Source: Streptomyces sp. NBC_01306 (GTDB taxonomy: Bacteria > Actinomycetota > Actinomycetes > Streptomycetales > Streptomycetaceae). Taken from it: DNA of 64,000 nt. Shown in pieces: positions 25,186 to 33,546 of this stretch. The stretch lies in assembly GCF_026340465.1 (NCBI RefSeq), contig NZ_JAPEPC010000001.1:4841001-4905000 (forward strand). Reading direction: 5' to 3'. The translations under genes and the position numbers were made by a program. The first letter of the stretch is position 1. Every line of letters begins with the position of its first letter. The notes beneath the pieces are model-generated. The model searched no databases and was not told the origin of the DNA. It saw nothing but the letters and a program-made list of their open reading frames with translations.

Positions 25186-26513
25186 CCGAGACGACAGCAG
25201 CAGCCGGTGGACACGCCGGGCTCGGCGGGCAGGCCGAACCTGTGGGACCAACGGACTGGCCCACAGGGCCGATTGAGCGGTTCGACCCCCTGGAGCAGGC
25301 CGGGCAGGCTGGGCAGACCGAGTGGGCCGAGCAGGTCGAGTCCGCCGAACCGGTCGAGCCGAGGCGGTTCGAGGAGCCGGCCGGGGGTCGGCCGGCGATG
25401 CGCAGGACCTCGGTCATCATGAACGAGTCCACGACCGAGATCCCCGTCCACCTGCTGTTCCGTGACGATGCCCCCGGGTCCGTGGCGACGGCCGTACGGA
25501 CAGTCGGGCGGCCCGCGGGTCGTCCGGGGGTTCCCACCGGGCCGAAGCGGCAGCCGGCCCGGACGGACGCCCGCGTCCAGGGCTCCGTCCGGCCCGCACC
25601 GTCCGTCGACCCCCGGCTTGCCGAGCGCCCCGGGGCCTCGCTGCCCGGGGCCCTCGCGCTGCTCGGCGGCGCCGTCGCGCTCGTCGGTTTCGCGGTGGTG
25701 CTGTGGAGGGCCGGGGCGGTTCCGGCCCCGTTGGCCGCACTGCTGCGGCTGGACACGGTGCCGTACGACGGGATCGGGCCCGAGGCGGGTGCGGTGCTCG
25801 CCGTGCTCGGTGCGCTGGCGCTCCTCGCGTTCGGCGGGCTCGGGCGCGGGCGGGTTGGCCACGCGTGGGTCCTCTCGCTCTTCGGCGACTACCGGGGGAG
25901 CGTGCGGCGGACCGGGCTGGTGTGGATGAGTCCGCTGGTGCTGCGCCGCCGGGTCGACGTACGGCTGCGGCACTGGCGCAGCGAGCCGCTGCCCGTCGTC
26001 GACGCCGACGGCACGGCCCTGAGCGTCGTCGTCCTGGTGGTGTGGCGGATCAAGGACACGGCCAGGGCCGCGTACGCGGTGGGGGACCACGAGGCGTATC
26101 TGTGCGAGCAGGTGGAGGCGGCGATGGCCCGGGTGCTCTCGCAGCTGCCGGCCGACGCCTTCCACGATGACGGTCCGACGCTGCGCGACAGCGAGGCGGT
26201 CGGTGACGCGCTGACCCGGATGGTGAGGGCGGAGACGTTCCCGGTCGGCATCGAGGTGTTCTCGGCGCAGCCGACCCGGATCGAGTACGCCCCGGAGGTC
26301 GCGGGCGCGATGCAGCGGAGCCGGGTCGCCGCGATCGACGCCCGGCACCGGGACACCGTGCTGACCTCGGTGGTGGACGCGGTGGACGACACGGTGACCC
26401 GGCTGACCGCGCGCGGGCTCGTCGAGCTGGACGGCTATGAGCGCAACGCGCTCGTCAGGGATCTGACGGTCGCCTTCTACTCGGGGCGCAGCGGCATCTC
26501 CTATCCGTCCTGA
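25182..26513 (+). CDS. SPFH/Band 7 domain membrane protein
   Basis: A 443-residue protein. A long hydrophilic Gly/Glu/Pro-rich N-terminal part (to about 165) precedes two membrane helices (PGALALLGGAVALVGFAVVLW and AGAVLAVLGALALLAFGGL) and then an SPFH domain. The SPFH domain opens with LSLFGDYRGSVRRTGLVWMSPL and contains VDVRLRHWRSEPLPVVDADGTAL and VVVWRIKD. Such proteins form scaffolds in membrane microdomains. The start overlaps the hydrolase stop by 4 bp, so the two are a transcriptional and translational unit, which suggests an envelope role. Confidence 0.82.
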   Translation: MTETTAAAGGHAGLGGQAEPVGPTDWPTGPIERFDPLEQAGQAGQTEWAEQVESAEPVEPRRFEEPAGGRPAMRRTSVIMNESTTEIPVHLLFRDDAPGSVATAVRTVGRPAGRPGVPTGPKRQPARTDARVQGSVRPAPSVDPRLAERPGASLPGALALLGGAVALVGFAVVLWRAGAVPAPLAALLRLDTVPYDGIGPEAGAVLAVLGALALLAFGGLGRGRVGHAWVLSLFGDYRGSVRRTGLVWMSPLVLRRRVDVRLRHWRSEPLPVVDADGTALSVVVLVVWRIKDTARAAYAVGDHEAYLCEQVEAAMARVLSQLPADAFHDDGPTLRDSEAVGDALTRMVRAETFPVGIEVFSAQPTRIEYAPEVAGAMQRSRVAAIDARHRDTVLTSVVDAVDDTVTRLTARGLVELDGYERNALVRDLTVAFYSGRSGISYPS

Positions 26514-26640
26514 GCCCACTCCAGGGTCTGACCCGCACTCCTTGCGCTTCCCCGCGCTTCCCCACACTCCCTGTCCGCCCCCGCGCTACCCCGCACTCCC
26601 CGTCCGCCCCCCCGCGCTTCTCCTGCCCGTCCCTCGGAAT

Positions 26641-26711
26641 TGGTGCAGACCTGTGTTTGATATGGACACGGCGAACTGGTGTCCATACCCTGAGCCTTGG
26701 TCTAGACCGCA
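26641..26711 (+). promoter_or_regulatory. Two DasR/chitinase-type operator sites
   Basis: TGGTGCAGACCT (26641-26652) differs by one base from the 12-bp direct-repeat element known from Streptomyces chitinase promoters (TGGTCCAGACCT). CTTGGTCTAGACCGCA (26696-26711) contains the perfect GGTCTAGACC core of the DasR site (12 of 16 to ACTGGTCTAGACCACT). Both lie upstream of the LPMO gene, so control by DasR and N-acetylglucosamine is a reasonable inference. Confidence 0.72.
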
Positions 26712-26752
26712 GCTCGGCACATCGAACTCCCCCACGTTCCGAGGAGTGCAGT

Positions 26753-27352
26753 ATGCGCAAGAAACTGGGTGCGGCCGTGGTCGGCCTTGCCGTGGCGGGC
26801 GTCTCCCTGCTCGCCACCGGCAGCGCCAGCAGCCACGGGTACACCGACCAGCCCATCAGCCGTCAGAAGCTGTGCGCCAACGGCACCGTCACCAACTGCG
26901 GTGCCATCCAGTACGAACCGCAGAGCGTCGAGGCCCCCAAGGGCTTCCCCGGCGCCGGGCCCGCCGACGGCAAGATCTGCTCCGGTGCGCACGACGACTT
27001 CGCCCAGCTCGACGGGGCGAAGGCGCCGGACGGCGGCGCCTGGCCCACCACCAAGCTGACGGGCGGCCAGGCGTACACGTTCCGCTGGCAGTTCACCGCC
27101 CGGCACGCCACGACCGACTTCGAGTACTTCATCACCAAGAACGGCTGGGACGACACCAAGCCGCTCACCAGGGCCGACCTCGAACCGCAGCCGTTCATGA
27201 CGGTCCCGTACGGTGGTCAGCAGCCGCCCGGAACCGTCTCGCAGCAGGGCACCATCCCCACCCAGAAGACCGGCCACCACATGATCCTCTCCGTGTGGAA
27301 CATCGCCGACACGGGCAACGCGTTCTATGCCTGCTCGGACGTCAGCTTCTGA
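26753..27352 (+). CDS. AA10 lytic polysaccharide monooxygenase (chitin-active type)
   Basis: A 199-residue copper enzyme. A signal peptide ends at ATGSASS, leaving H28 as the new N-terminus; with H118 it forms the copper histidine brace, and F191 is the usual axial aromatic residue. The cysteines (C41, C49, C76, C194) fit the disulfides of AA10 proteins. The single-domain length is normal for CHB/LPMO10 family members in Streptomyces. It oxidatively cleaves crystalline chitin (or cellulose) outside the cell. The DasR-type sites upstream support chitin. It pairs functionally with the chitinase at 58455. Confidence 0.9.
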   Translation: MRKKLGAAVVGLAVAGVSLLATGSASSHGYTDQPISRQKLCANGTVTNCGAIQYEPQSVEAPKGFPGAGPADGKICSGAHDDFAQLDGAKAPDGGAWPTTKLTGGQAYTFRWQFTARHATTDFEYFITKNGWDDTKPLTRADLEPQPFMTVPYGGQQPPGTVSQQGTIPTQKTGHHMILSVWNIADTGNAFYACSDVSF

Positions 27353-27431
27353 CGGGCGGTGCGCTTCCGGCCGTTCAAATCCCTGACGGATGCGTTCAGT
27401 TCTGACGGGTAGTCAGTTAACCTGCGGCGCC

Positions 27432-29090
27432 ATGAGGAGCGCAGACACCTTCGCGGAGCTCGTACAGCGTCAATGGGGCGACCAGCGGCCCGGCCTGAAA
27501 TCCGGTCAGCTGATTCTGAGTCACCATCAAGTCGCCTCGGGCGCTGCCGCGCGGGCCGCGCTTCTCGTGGATCTGCTCCCGGCCGGAGCCGAGCCCCACA
27601 TCGGGGTGCTGCTCCACAACACCCCGGAATTCCCGCTCTGGCTGAGCGCGGCGGCCCTCGCGGGGGCCGCCGTCGCCGGGATCAACCCGACGCGGCGCGG
27701 GGCCGAACTGGCCCGCGACATCGTGCACACCGACTGCCGGGTACTGATCACCTCGCGGGAGCTGCTGCCGCTGCTCGACGGCCTGGAACTGCCGGGCGTA
27801 CGCATGCTGGTCACCGACTCCGACGCCTACCGCGAGCTGCTCGCCCCGTACGCGGACGCCGTCCCCGGCGAAGCGGTCGTGGCGCCGGTGTCCCCGTCCG
27901 CACGGATGCTCCTCTACTTCACCTCGGGCTCCACGGGCGCCCCCAAGGCCGCGATCTGCACCCAGGGACGGCTGGCGGCGGCCGGACAGTCCCTGGTCAC
28001 GCACTTCGGCACCGGCGGGGACGACGTCCACTACATCTGTATGCCGCTGTTCCACGGCAACGCGGTGATCGCCAACTGGGCCCCCGCCGTGGCGGCGGGC
28101 GCCGCCGTCGCGCTGCGCCCCCGCTTCTCGGCTTCCCGCTTCCTGGATGACGTACGGGCCCACGGCGCCACGTACTTCACCTATGTCGGCCGGGCCGTGC
28201 AGTATCTGCTGGCCACCCCCGAGCGCCCCGATGACCGTGCGCACCCGCTGCGGACCGGCTTCGGTACGGAGGCGGGGGCGGTGGACGCGGCGCGTTTCGC
28301 CGAACGGTTCGGCGTGCGGCTGATCGAGGGGTACGGATCGTCCGAGGGCGGCGCGGCCGTCCAGCACACCGCAGGCACACCCCCGGGCGCGATCGGCCGG
28401 GCTGCGCCGGGTGACGACCTGGCGGTGGTCGACCCGGACACCCTCGACGAGCGGCCCCGTGCCGTCTTCGACGAGCGCGGCCGCCTCACCAACGGCACTG
28501 AAGCGATAGGTGAGTTGGTCAACCGGGGGCCCAACCCGTTCGAGGGGTACTGGCGCAACGAGACCGCCGACGCGGACCGCAGACGCGGTGGCTGGTACTG
28601 GACCGGTGACCTCTTCTACCGCGACGCCGATGGCTTCCTCTACTTCGCGGGCCGTACGGACGACCGGCTGCGCGTCGACAGCGAGAACCTGGCCGCCGCC
28701 ATGATCGAGAACATCCTCGCCCGCTGGAAGGACGCGGTGGCGGTCGCGGTGTACGCGGTACCCGACCCGGTGGCCGGCGACCAGGTGATGGCGGCGCTCG
28801 CCCTGCGCGAGGGCGCCGCCTTCGATCCGGTGGCCTTCGCGGACTTCCTGCGCGAACAGCCCGACCTGGGAACGAAGATGGCGCCCGCCTACGTACGCAT
28901 TGTCCCCGCGATGCCGGTCACGGCGACGAACAAGGTGCACCGGGTGGGGCTGCGCCGTGAGGGCTTCCGCTGCGGGGATCCGGTGTGGCGGGGGGTAGAC
29001 GGAGGCTACGGGCAGCTGACTGCGGAGGACGTGGAACGGCTGGTGGCGGAGTACGGGGCGCGGGGGCGCGCCGAGCTGCTGACCCGGTAG
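27432..29090 (+). CDS. Long-chain acyl-CoA synthetase (AMP-binding, FATP/FadD-type)
   Basis: A 552-residue adenylate-forming enzyme that activates a carboxylic acid with ATP and CoA. The P-loop is YFTSGSTGAPKAA (near 164-174), followed by GYGSSEGG, YWTGDLFYRDADGFLYFAGRTDDRLR and a C-terminal catalytic lysine in TATNKVHRVGL. The departure GRTDDRLRVDSEN is typical of very-long-chain/FATP members. The ATG at 27432 is the first with the conserved N-terminus (SADTFAELVQRQW). It stands alone between the LPMO gene and the convergent MFS gene. Confidence 0.86.
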   Translation: MRSADTFAELVQRQWGDQRPGLKSGQLILSHHQVASGAAARAALLVDLLPAGAEPHIGVLLHNTPEFPLWLSAAALAGAAVAGINPTRRGAELARDIVHTDCRVLITSRELLPLLDGLELPGVRMLVTDSDAYRELLAPYADAVPGEAVVAPVSPSARMLLYFTSGSTGAPKAAICTQGRLAAAGQSLVTHFGTGGDDVHYICMPLFHGNAVIANWAPAVAAGAAVALRPRFSASRFLDDVRAHGATYFTYVGRAVQYLLATPERPDDRAHPLRTGFGTEAGAVDAARFAERFGVRLIEGYGSSEGGAAVQHTAGTPPGAIGRAAPGDDLAVVDPDTLDERPRAVFDERGRLTNGTEAIGELVNRGPNPFEGYWRNETADADRRRGGWYWTGDLFYRDADGFLYFAGRTDDRLRVDSENLAAAMIENILARWKDAVAVAVYAVPDPVAGDQVMAALALREGAAFDPVAFADFLREQPDLGTKMAPAYVRIVPAMPVTATNKVHRVGLRREGFRCGDPVWRGVDGGYGQLTAEDVERLVAEYGARGRAELLTR

Positions 29091-29194
29091 CGGTTCCGGC
29101 CACGCCGGGCCGGGGGACGGGCGCGGCACTGCGCCTCCTCCGTCCCGCCCACCCCGCCGGCCTGCCACCCTCATTCGCCCCGGCCCCGCCCGGA

Positions 29195-30739
29195 CTACGC
29201 CGCCAGCTCCGCCGGAGCACCGGCCGCCTCATGCCTCACCGCGTTCTTCCGCCCCCGCAGCAGCACTACGGCCAGGACCGCCCCCGCCAGCAGCAGCACC
29301 GCGCCGCCCGCCGCCGCGAAGTGCATCCCGTGCACGAACGCCTCCTGCGCCAGATGCACCATGCCCGGGTCGCCCACGGCCCGGGCGCCGCCCAGCGTCT
29401 CCCGTACCTGGTGGGGCGCCGACGCCGGAATGTCCGCGCGGTAGACCGCCGTGCCGATCGAGCCGAGTACCGCCATTCCCATCGCCCCGCCGAACTCCTG
29501 CCCGGTCTCCAGGAGCGACGCTGCGGAACCCGCCTTCTCCGCGGGGGCCGATGCGAGTGCCAGGTCGGCGACCAGCGCCATCACGGTCACGATGCCGGAG
29601 CTGCTGACGGCTGCACCGGCCAGCAGCAGCCAGAGCGAGTGCGTACCGGTGAGGTTCAGTACGACGAACCCGGCCGCCGCGATGACGAACCCGGCGGCGA
29701 CCACCGATGACCGCTGCACCCGCTGGGCGACGGCGGTGGCGGTCGGCGCGGCGATCCCCACCGAGACCGACGGGGCCAGGGACCAGAGCGCGGCCTCCAT
29801 CGTGCTCATCCCGAGCACCGACTGGAGGTACTGCGTGGTGAAGTACGAGGACCCCATCATCGCGAACGCGGCCAGCGCGTTGAGCGTGATCCCGGCGCCG
29901 AACTCGCGTTTCCGGAACAGCGCGCGGCTGATCATCGTGGAGCGGCCCGAGCGCTGCCGCTGCACGAAGACCGCGCCCACGGCCAGTCCCGCCAGGACGC
30001 ACAGCAGCATCGGGACGCTGAAGCCGTGCGCGGCCATCTCCTTGATGCCGTAGATCACCGGAAGCACGGACCCCATCGACAGCGGCACGCTCAGCAGATC
30101 GAACCTGCCGGGCGCCGGGTCCTTGAACTCCGGCACCAGGACGGGGACCAGGACCAGCAGCAGCACCATCGCGGGCACATTGATCAAGAAGACCGAGCCC
30201 CACCAGAAGTGCTCCAGCATGATGCCGCTCATCACGGAACCGAGGGCGATCCCGCCGGCCATGGCGCCCGACCAGATACCGACCGCCTTCGTGCGCTGCT
30301 TCGTGTCGGTGAACATGTTGCGGATCAGCGCCATGGTGGAGGGCATCAGCGTCGCCCCGCCGACCCCGAGCACGGCCCGTGCGGCGATGAGCATCTCGGC
30401 GCTCTGCGCGTACGCGGCCCCGACGGATGCCACACCGAAGGCCGCGGCCCCGAACAGCAGCAGCTTCCGGCGGCCGATCCGGTCGCCCAGCGAGCCCATC
30501 GTGATGAGCAGCCCGGCCAGGGCGAAGGCGTAGATGTCGAAGATCCAGAGCTGCTGGGTGCTGCTCGGGTCGAGCTCCCGGGTGATGGACGGGATGGCGA
30601 AGAACAGGACGGACACGTCCATCGAAACCAGCAGAAGTGGCAGGAGCAGGACAACGAAGGCGGTCCACTCCTTGCGGCCGGCGCGTGCTGTTGTCGGGTT
30701 GGGGTTCGTCGAACTCGTGTCGTTCGTCGGCTGACTCAT
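29195..30739 (-). CDS. QacA/SmvA-type 14-helix MFS drug exporter
   Basis: A 514-residue DHA2 exporter. Helix 1 carries LVSMDVSVLFFAIPSITRELDPSS, with the acidic and polar residues found in QacA/SmvA. The loop GSLGDRIGRRKLLLFGAAAF and the motif C region GGIALGSVMSGIMLEHFWWG follow, and 14 hydrophobic segments are present. The ATG at 30739 lies about 8 bp downstream of a -10, so the message has little or no leader. The operator in the promoter spacer suggests an unlinked TetR-type repressor, because none is adjacent. Confidence 0.87.
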   Translation of the reverse strand: MSQPTNDTSSTNPNPTTARAGRKEWTAFVVLLLPLLLVSMDVSVLFFAIPSITRELDPSSTQQLWIFDIYAFALAGLLITMGSLGDRIGRRKLLLFGAAAFGVASVGAAYAQSAEMLIAARAVLGVGGATLMPSTMALIRNMFTDTKQRTKAVGIWSGAMAGGIALGSVMSGIMLEHFWWGSVFLINVPAMVLLLVLVPVLVPEFKDPAPGRFDLLSVPLSMGSVLPVIYGIKEMAAHGFSVPMLLCVLAGLAVGAVFVQRQRSGRSTMISRALFRKREFGAGITLNALAAFAMMGSSYFTTQYLQSVLGMSTMEAALWSLAPSVSVGIAAPTATAVAQRVQRSSVVAAGFVIAAAGFVVLNLTGTHSLWLLLAGAAVSSSGIVTVMALVADLALASAPAEKAGSAASLLETGQEFGGAMGMAVLGSIGTAVYRADIPASAPHQVRETLGGARAVGDPGMVHLAQEAFVHGMHFAAAGGAVLLLAGAVLAVVLLRGRKNAVRHEAAGAPAELAA

Positions 30740-30746
30740 GACGGCG

Positions 30747-30775
30747 ACTGTACGAGCGTCTTAAACGCTTGTCTA
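30747..30775 (-). promoter_or_regulatory. MFS promoter with operator in the spacer
   Basis: On the minus strand TAGACA (30770-30775) and TACAGT (30747-30752) are 17 bp apart. The dyad AGCGT-CTTAA-ACGCT fills 30755-30769, almost exactly the spacer, the classic place for a repressor. Confidence 0.65.
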
Positions 30776-30848
30776 GTACGCATGTGTAATACGACTGTCT
30801 GGATCTCAGGATGTGCGGAACTGGGCATGTGCGGATCTGGGCATGTGT

Positions 30849-30872
30849 GGGTCCGGGGTTCGAGTCCCTGGC
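30849..30872 (+). other. 24-bp copy of the tRNA-Lys T arm in inverted orientation
   Basis: These 24 bases on the plus strand are identical to tRNA-Lys positions 44-67 (end of the variable loop, the whole T arm and the first acceptor base). The match stops sharply on both sides. The copy lies 49 bp from tRNA-Lys copy 2, in the opposite orientation. It may be the remnant of an attachment site or of a broken tRNA duplicate. No integrase lies nearby. Confidence 0.7.
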
Positions 30873-30881
30873 CCCGAACAC

Positions 30882-30915
30882 GAAGAAGCCCCCCGCTTTC
30901 GCGAGGGGCTTCTTC
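30882..30915 (-). terminator. Terminator of tRNA-Lys copy 2
   Basis: An 11-bp outer stem GAAGAAGCCCC/GGGGCTTCTTC with a 3-bp inner stem and a TTTC loop. It is nearly identical to the terminator of copy 3. Confidence 0.8.
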
Positions 30916-30921
30916 CGTCTG

Positions 30922-30995
30922 TGCGCCGCCAGGGACTCGAACCCCGGACCCGCTGATTAAGAGTCAGCTGCTCTAACCAACTGAGCTAGCGGCGC
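30922..30995 (-). tRNA. tRNA-Lys (anticodon CUU), copy 2
   Basis: The 74-base sequence is identical to copies 1 and 3. Its downstream terminator and the short flanks (CTGCTGAC upstream, CCGTCTG downstream) are shared with copy 3, which points to duplication. A promoter is placed at 31010-31038. Confidence 0.97.
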
Positions 30996-31009
30996 CTGCT
31001 GACTCGGAA

Positions 31010-31038
31010 ATAGTAGCTGGTCCGGCGGGGTGCTCCAA
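31010..31038 (-). promoter_or_regulatory. Promoter of tRNA-Lys copy 2
   Basis: TTGGAG (31033-31038) and TACTAT (31010-31015) are 17 bp apart on the minus strand. This is the best of the three tRNA promoters and sits in the short gap after the IclR gene. Confidence 0.65.
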
Positions 31039-31068
31039 ACCAGGTCGGGATCGCCCCCGGAACCGGCC

Positions 31069-31827
31069 TCAGATGGTGAGCGAGAGCACTACGGGGGCGG
31101 CCTGCCGGTTCAGCGAGTCCGCCGCCGCGCGCAGCCGGTGGGCGTGCTCGATCGGCAGTGAAAGGGCCAGGCATCCGACAGTGGAGCCCGCCGTGAGCGG
31201 CACCGCGGCGCAGACCGTGCCCACCGCGTACTCCTGGATGTCCAGCACCGGGACCGTGGCCGGCTGAGCGTCCAGCTTGGAGAAGAGGACCCGCTCATTG
31301 GTGATCGTCTTCGAGGTGAGCCGGGCGATCTTGTGGCGCGAGATGTGGTCCCGGCGGGCGTTCTGGTCGAGCTGGTTCAGCAGACACTTGCCGGCCGCGC
31401 TGGCGTGGGCCGACGAGCGGAAGTCCACCCACTCCTGGACCGCGGGCGTCAGTGGCCCGTCGGCGACCTGGGTGATCTTCATTTCGCCGTCGATGTACCG
31501 GCTGATGTAGACGGCGGCACCGACCGAGTCCCGCAGCTGGTCCAGAGTGTTCTGGAGCTTGGCCTGAAGTGCCGCCTCGCGGGTGGTGCCGGAGCCGAGA
31601 AGGACGAGTGAGTCGCCGGTGATGTAGGCGCCGTCGCTGACCTGCTCGACGTACCCCTCGCGGCGCAGCATCAGCAGCAGGGAGGAGAGGTGGAAGGTGG
31701 GCAGGCCGGTCTCACGCGCGATGTCGGAATCGGTCACGCCCCCGCCGTACCTGGAGACGGTCTCCAGTACGCGGAGCGCGTACTGCACCGAATGGAACGG
31801 CGCGGTCGGCTCGGGCTTCAGCGCCAC
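31069..31827 (-). CDS. IclR-family regulator of the Ehu/amidase island
   Basis: A 252-residue regulator with an N-terminal winged helix (SVQYALRVLETVSRYGGGVTDSDIARETGLPTFHLSSLLLMLRREGYVEQ) and an IclR effector domain (residues 80-250) containing SSAHASAAGKCLLNQL. The ATG at 31827 is the natural start. It lies downstream of the transporter genes on the same strand, 164 bp after the ATPase, in a gap with the perfect palindrome TGGCATATGCCA. Effectors of this family are often aromatic acids or small dicarboxylates. Control of the 31-40 kb island is inferred from position. Confidence 0.85.
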   Translation of the reverse strand: MALKPEPTAPFHSVQYALRVLETVSRYGGGVTDSDIARETGLPTFHLSSLLLMLRREGYVEQVSDGAYITGDSLVLLGSGTTREAALQAKLQNTLDQLRDSVGAAVYISRYIDGEMKITQVADGPLTPAVQEWVDFRSSAHASAAGKCLLNQLDQNARRDHISRHKIARLTSKTITNERVLFSKLDAQPATVPVLDIQEYAVGTVCAAVPLTAGSTVGCLALSLPIEHAHRLRAAADSLNRQAAPVVLSLTI

Positions 31828-31950
31828 GGTTCCCCCTACAGGTTGTGACCGCTTGCTCGCGTACCACGATAGCCGCCAAGGGGCCGTTGTGGGGGGCCTG
31901 TTGATGACTTGCTGGCGCGCCCCGTGCCGTCAAGCTGGGGCGCGCCACCA

Positions 31951-31962
31951 TGGCATATGCCA
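31951..31962. promoter_or_regulatory. Perfect palindrome upstream of IclR gene
   Basis: TGGCATATGCCA is a perfect 12-bp dyad 124 bp before the IclR start and 30 bp after the ATPase stop. It could be an autoregulatory site. I did not find a second copy in front of the other island genes. Confidence 0.35.
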
Positions 31963-31991
31963 GAGTCCTGGTTCCGTCCGGGAGTCTCAGG

Positions 31992-32903
31992 TCAGAGCAC
32001 TGCGCTGAGGAACTCGCGCGTACGTTCGTGCTCCGGGTCGCTGAAGATTTTTTCCGGAGAACCGGACTCGATCACCTTGCCGGAGTCGAACATCAGCACG
32101 TCGTCGGAGATGTCCCTGGCGAAGTTCATCTCGTGGGTGACGCACAGCATGGTGATGTCGGTCGTACGGGCGATGTCGCGCAGCACGTCGAGCACCCCGG
32201 CCACCAGCTCCGGGTCGAGCGCCGATGTGACCTCGTCGAGCAGCAGCACCTGTGGACGCATCGCCAGTGCGCGGGCGATGGCGACGCGCTGCTGCTGGCC
32301 GCCGGAGAGCTGGTTCGGCTTGGCGTCCGCGCGGTCGCCGAGTCCGACCAGGTCGAGCAGGCCCTTGGCCCGTTCGGACGCCTCGTCCTTGGACATGCCG
32401 AGGACCCGGACCGGGGCCTCGGTGATGTTGCGCAGCACCGACATGTTCGGGAACAGGTTGAACTGCTGGAACACCATGCCGATGTTCTTGCGCACCTCCC
32501 GTATCTGCTTCTCGCCCTTCGACGGGAAGAGCTGATCACCGTTGACGGTGATCACCCCCTCGTCCGGCTTGAGCAAGGTCATCAGAAGTCTGAGAATCGT
32601 CGTCTTCCCGGAACCGGAAGGTCCGATCAGGGTGACGTGCTTGCCCGGCTGGACCGAGAAGCAGAGGTTGTCGAGGACGGTGTTCTCGCCGAACCGCTTC
32701 GTGACGTTGTCGAAGCGGATCAGCTCGTTCGCGGTGACCGGCTTCGTCGGGGTCTTGATGACCTCGGCCGCCGTGGTGGCCGAGGTGTTCCCGGCGTTCC
32801 CGGCGTTCTCGGTGGTCTCGGTGGTCTCTGCGGTGCCGGTGGTCTCGGCGTTGTCGGCGTTGTCGGCGTTGTCGGGGGTGTTGGCGTTCGCGTCAGCGGA
32901 CAA
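31992..32903 (-). CDS. ehuA: EhuA-type amino acid ABC transporter ATPase
   Basis: An ATPase of about 303 residues, matching ectoine-transport EhuA proteins throughout: IRFDNVTKRFGENTVLDNL, Walker A GPSGSGKTT, FQQFNLFPNMSVL, LSGGQQQRVAIARALAMRP, DEVTSALDPELV and THEMNFARD. I prefer the TTG at 32903, which has a GGAG site 7 bp upstream and overlaps the permease stop by 11 bp; a TTG at 32927 is also open. Both give an unusual N-terminal extension rich in DNADNAE and TTETTENAGN repeats before the ATPase domain begins at about residue 60. The substrate may not be ectoine, because the catabolic neighbours differ. Confidence 0.8.
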   Translation of the reverse strand: MSADANANTPDNADNADNAETTGTAETTETTENAGNAGNTSATTAAEVIKTPTKPVTANELIRFDNVTKRFGENTVLDNLCFSVQPGKHVTLIGPSGSGKTTILRLLMTLLKPDEGVITVNGDQLFPSKGEKQIREVRKNIGMVFQQFNLFPNMSVLRNITEAPVRVLGMSKDEASERAKGLLDLVGLGDRADAKPNQLSGGQQQRVAIARALAMRPQVLLLDEVTSALDPELVAGVLDVLRDIARTTDITMLCVTHEMNFARDISDDVLMFDSGKVIESGSPEKIFSDPEHERTREFLSAVL

Positions 32904-33546
32904 GGCGGCGCTCCAGGGCTCGTACAAGAAGAGATGCCGGGTAGGCGATGACGATGAAGGCGACGCCGACGACGGTGAGCGCCTCGTTGTACTGGAAGGT
33001 CATGCCGCCCTGCAGGCGGGCCTGACCCAGCAGGTCCAGCACGCTGATCGCGACGACCAGAGGGGTGTCCTTCAGCATCGCGATGACGTAGTTGCCGAGC
33101 GCGGGAAGCACCCGGCGGATCGCCTGCGGCAGAATCACCGCGGTCCAGGTGCGGCTGCGGGGCAGGGAGAGCGCGGTGGCCGCCTCCCACTGCCCGACCG
33201 GCACCGCGTCGATGCCGGCCCGGTAGACCTGGGCGGTGTACGTCGAGTAGTGCACGCCGATCGCGACCGTGCCGGTGGTCAGCGCGGAGAACTGGATGCC
33301 CCACTCGGGAAGCACGAAGAAGAGGAAGAACAGCTGCACCAGCAGGGGGGTGTTGCGGATGAACTCGGTGATGAAGTTCACCGGCCACCGTACGAAGCGT
33401 GTCTTCACGCGGTAGCAGAGCGCCCAGACCAGACCCAGCGCGAAGGAGAGCACCGAGCCGAGCACCAGAATCCGGAGGGTGGTGAGCAGCCCGTCCCAGA
33501 AACGTGGCATGAAGTCCGCGACGGCGGACCAGTCCCAGCTGTTCAT
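32893..33546 (-). CDS. ehuD: EhuD-type amino acid ABC transporter permease
   Basis: A 217-residue polar amino acid permease with five to six helices. The loop RAGIDAVPVGQWEAATALSLPRSRTWTAVILPQAIRRVLPALGNYVI is the EAA contact region of the His/Glu/Gln family. The ATG at 33546 overlaps the stop of the preceding permease (ATGA). Second permease of the importer. Confidence 0.85.
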   Translation of the reverse strand: MNSWDWSAVADFMPRFWDGLLTTLRILVLGSVLSFALGLVWALCYRVKTRFVRWPVNFITEFIRNTPLLVQLFFLFFVLPEWGIQFSALTTGTVAIGVHYSTYTAQVYRAGIDAVPVGQWEAATALSLPRSRTWTAVILPQAIRRVLPALGNYVIAMLKDTPLVVAISVLDLLGQARLQGGMTFQYNEALTVVGVAFIVIAYPASLLVRALERRLVR

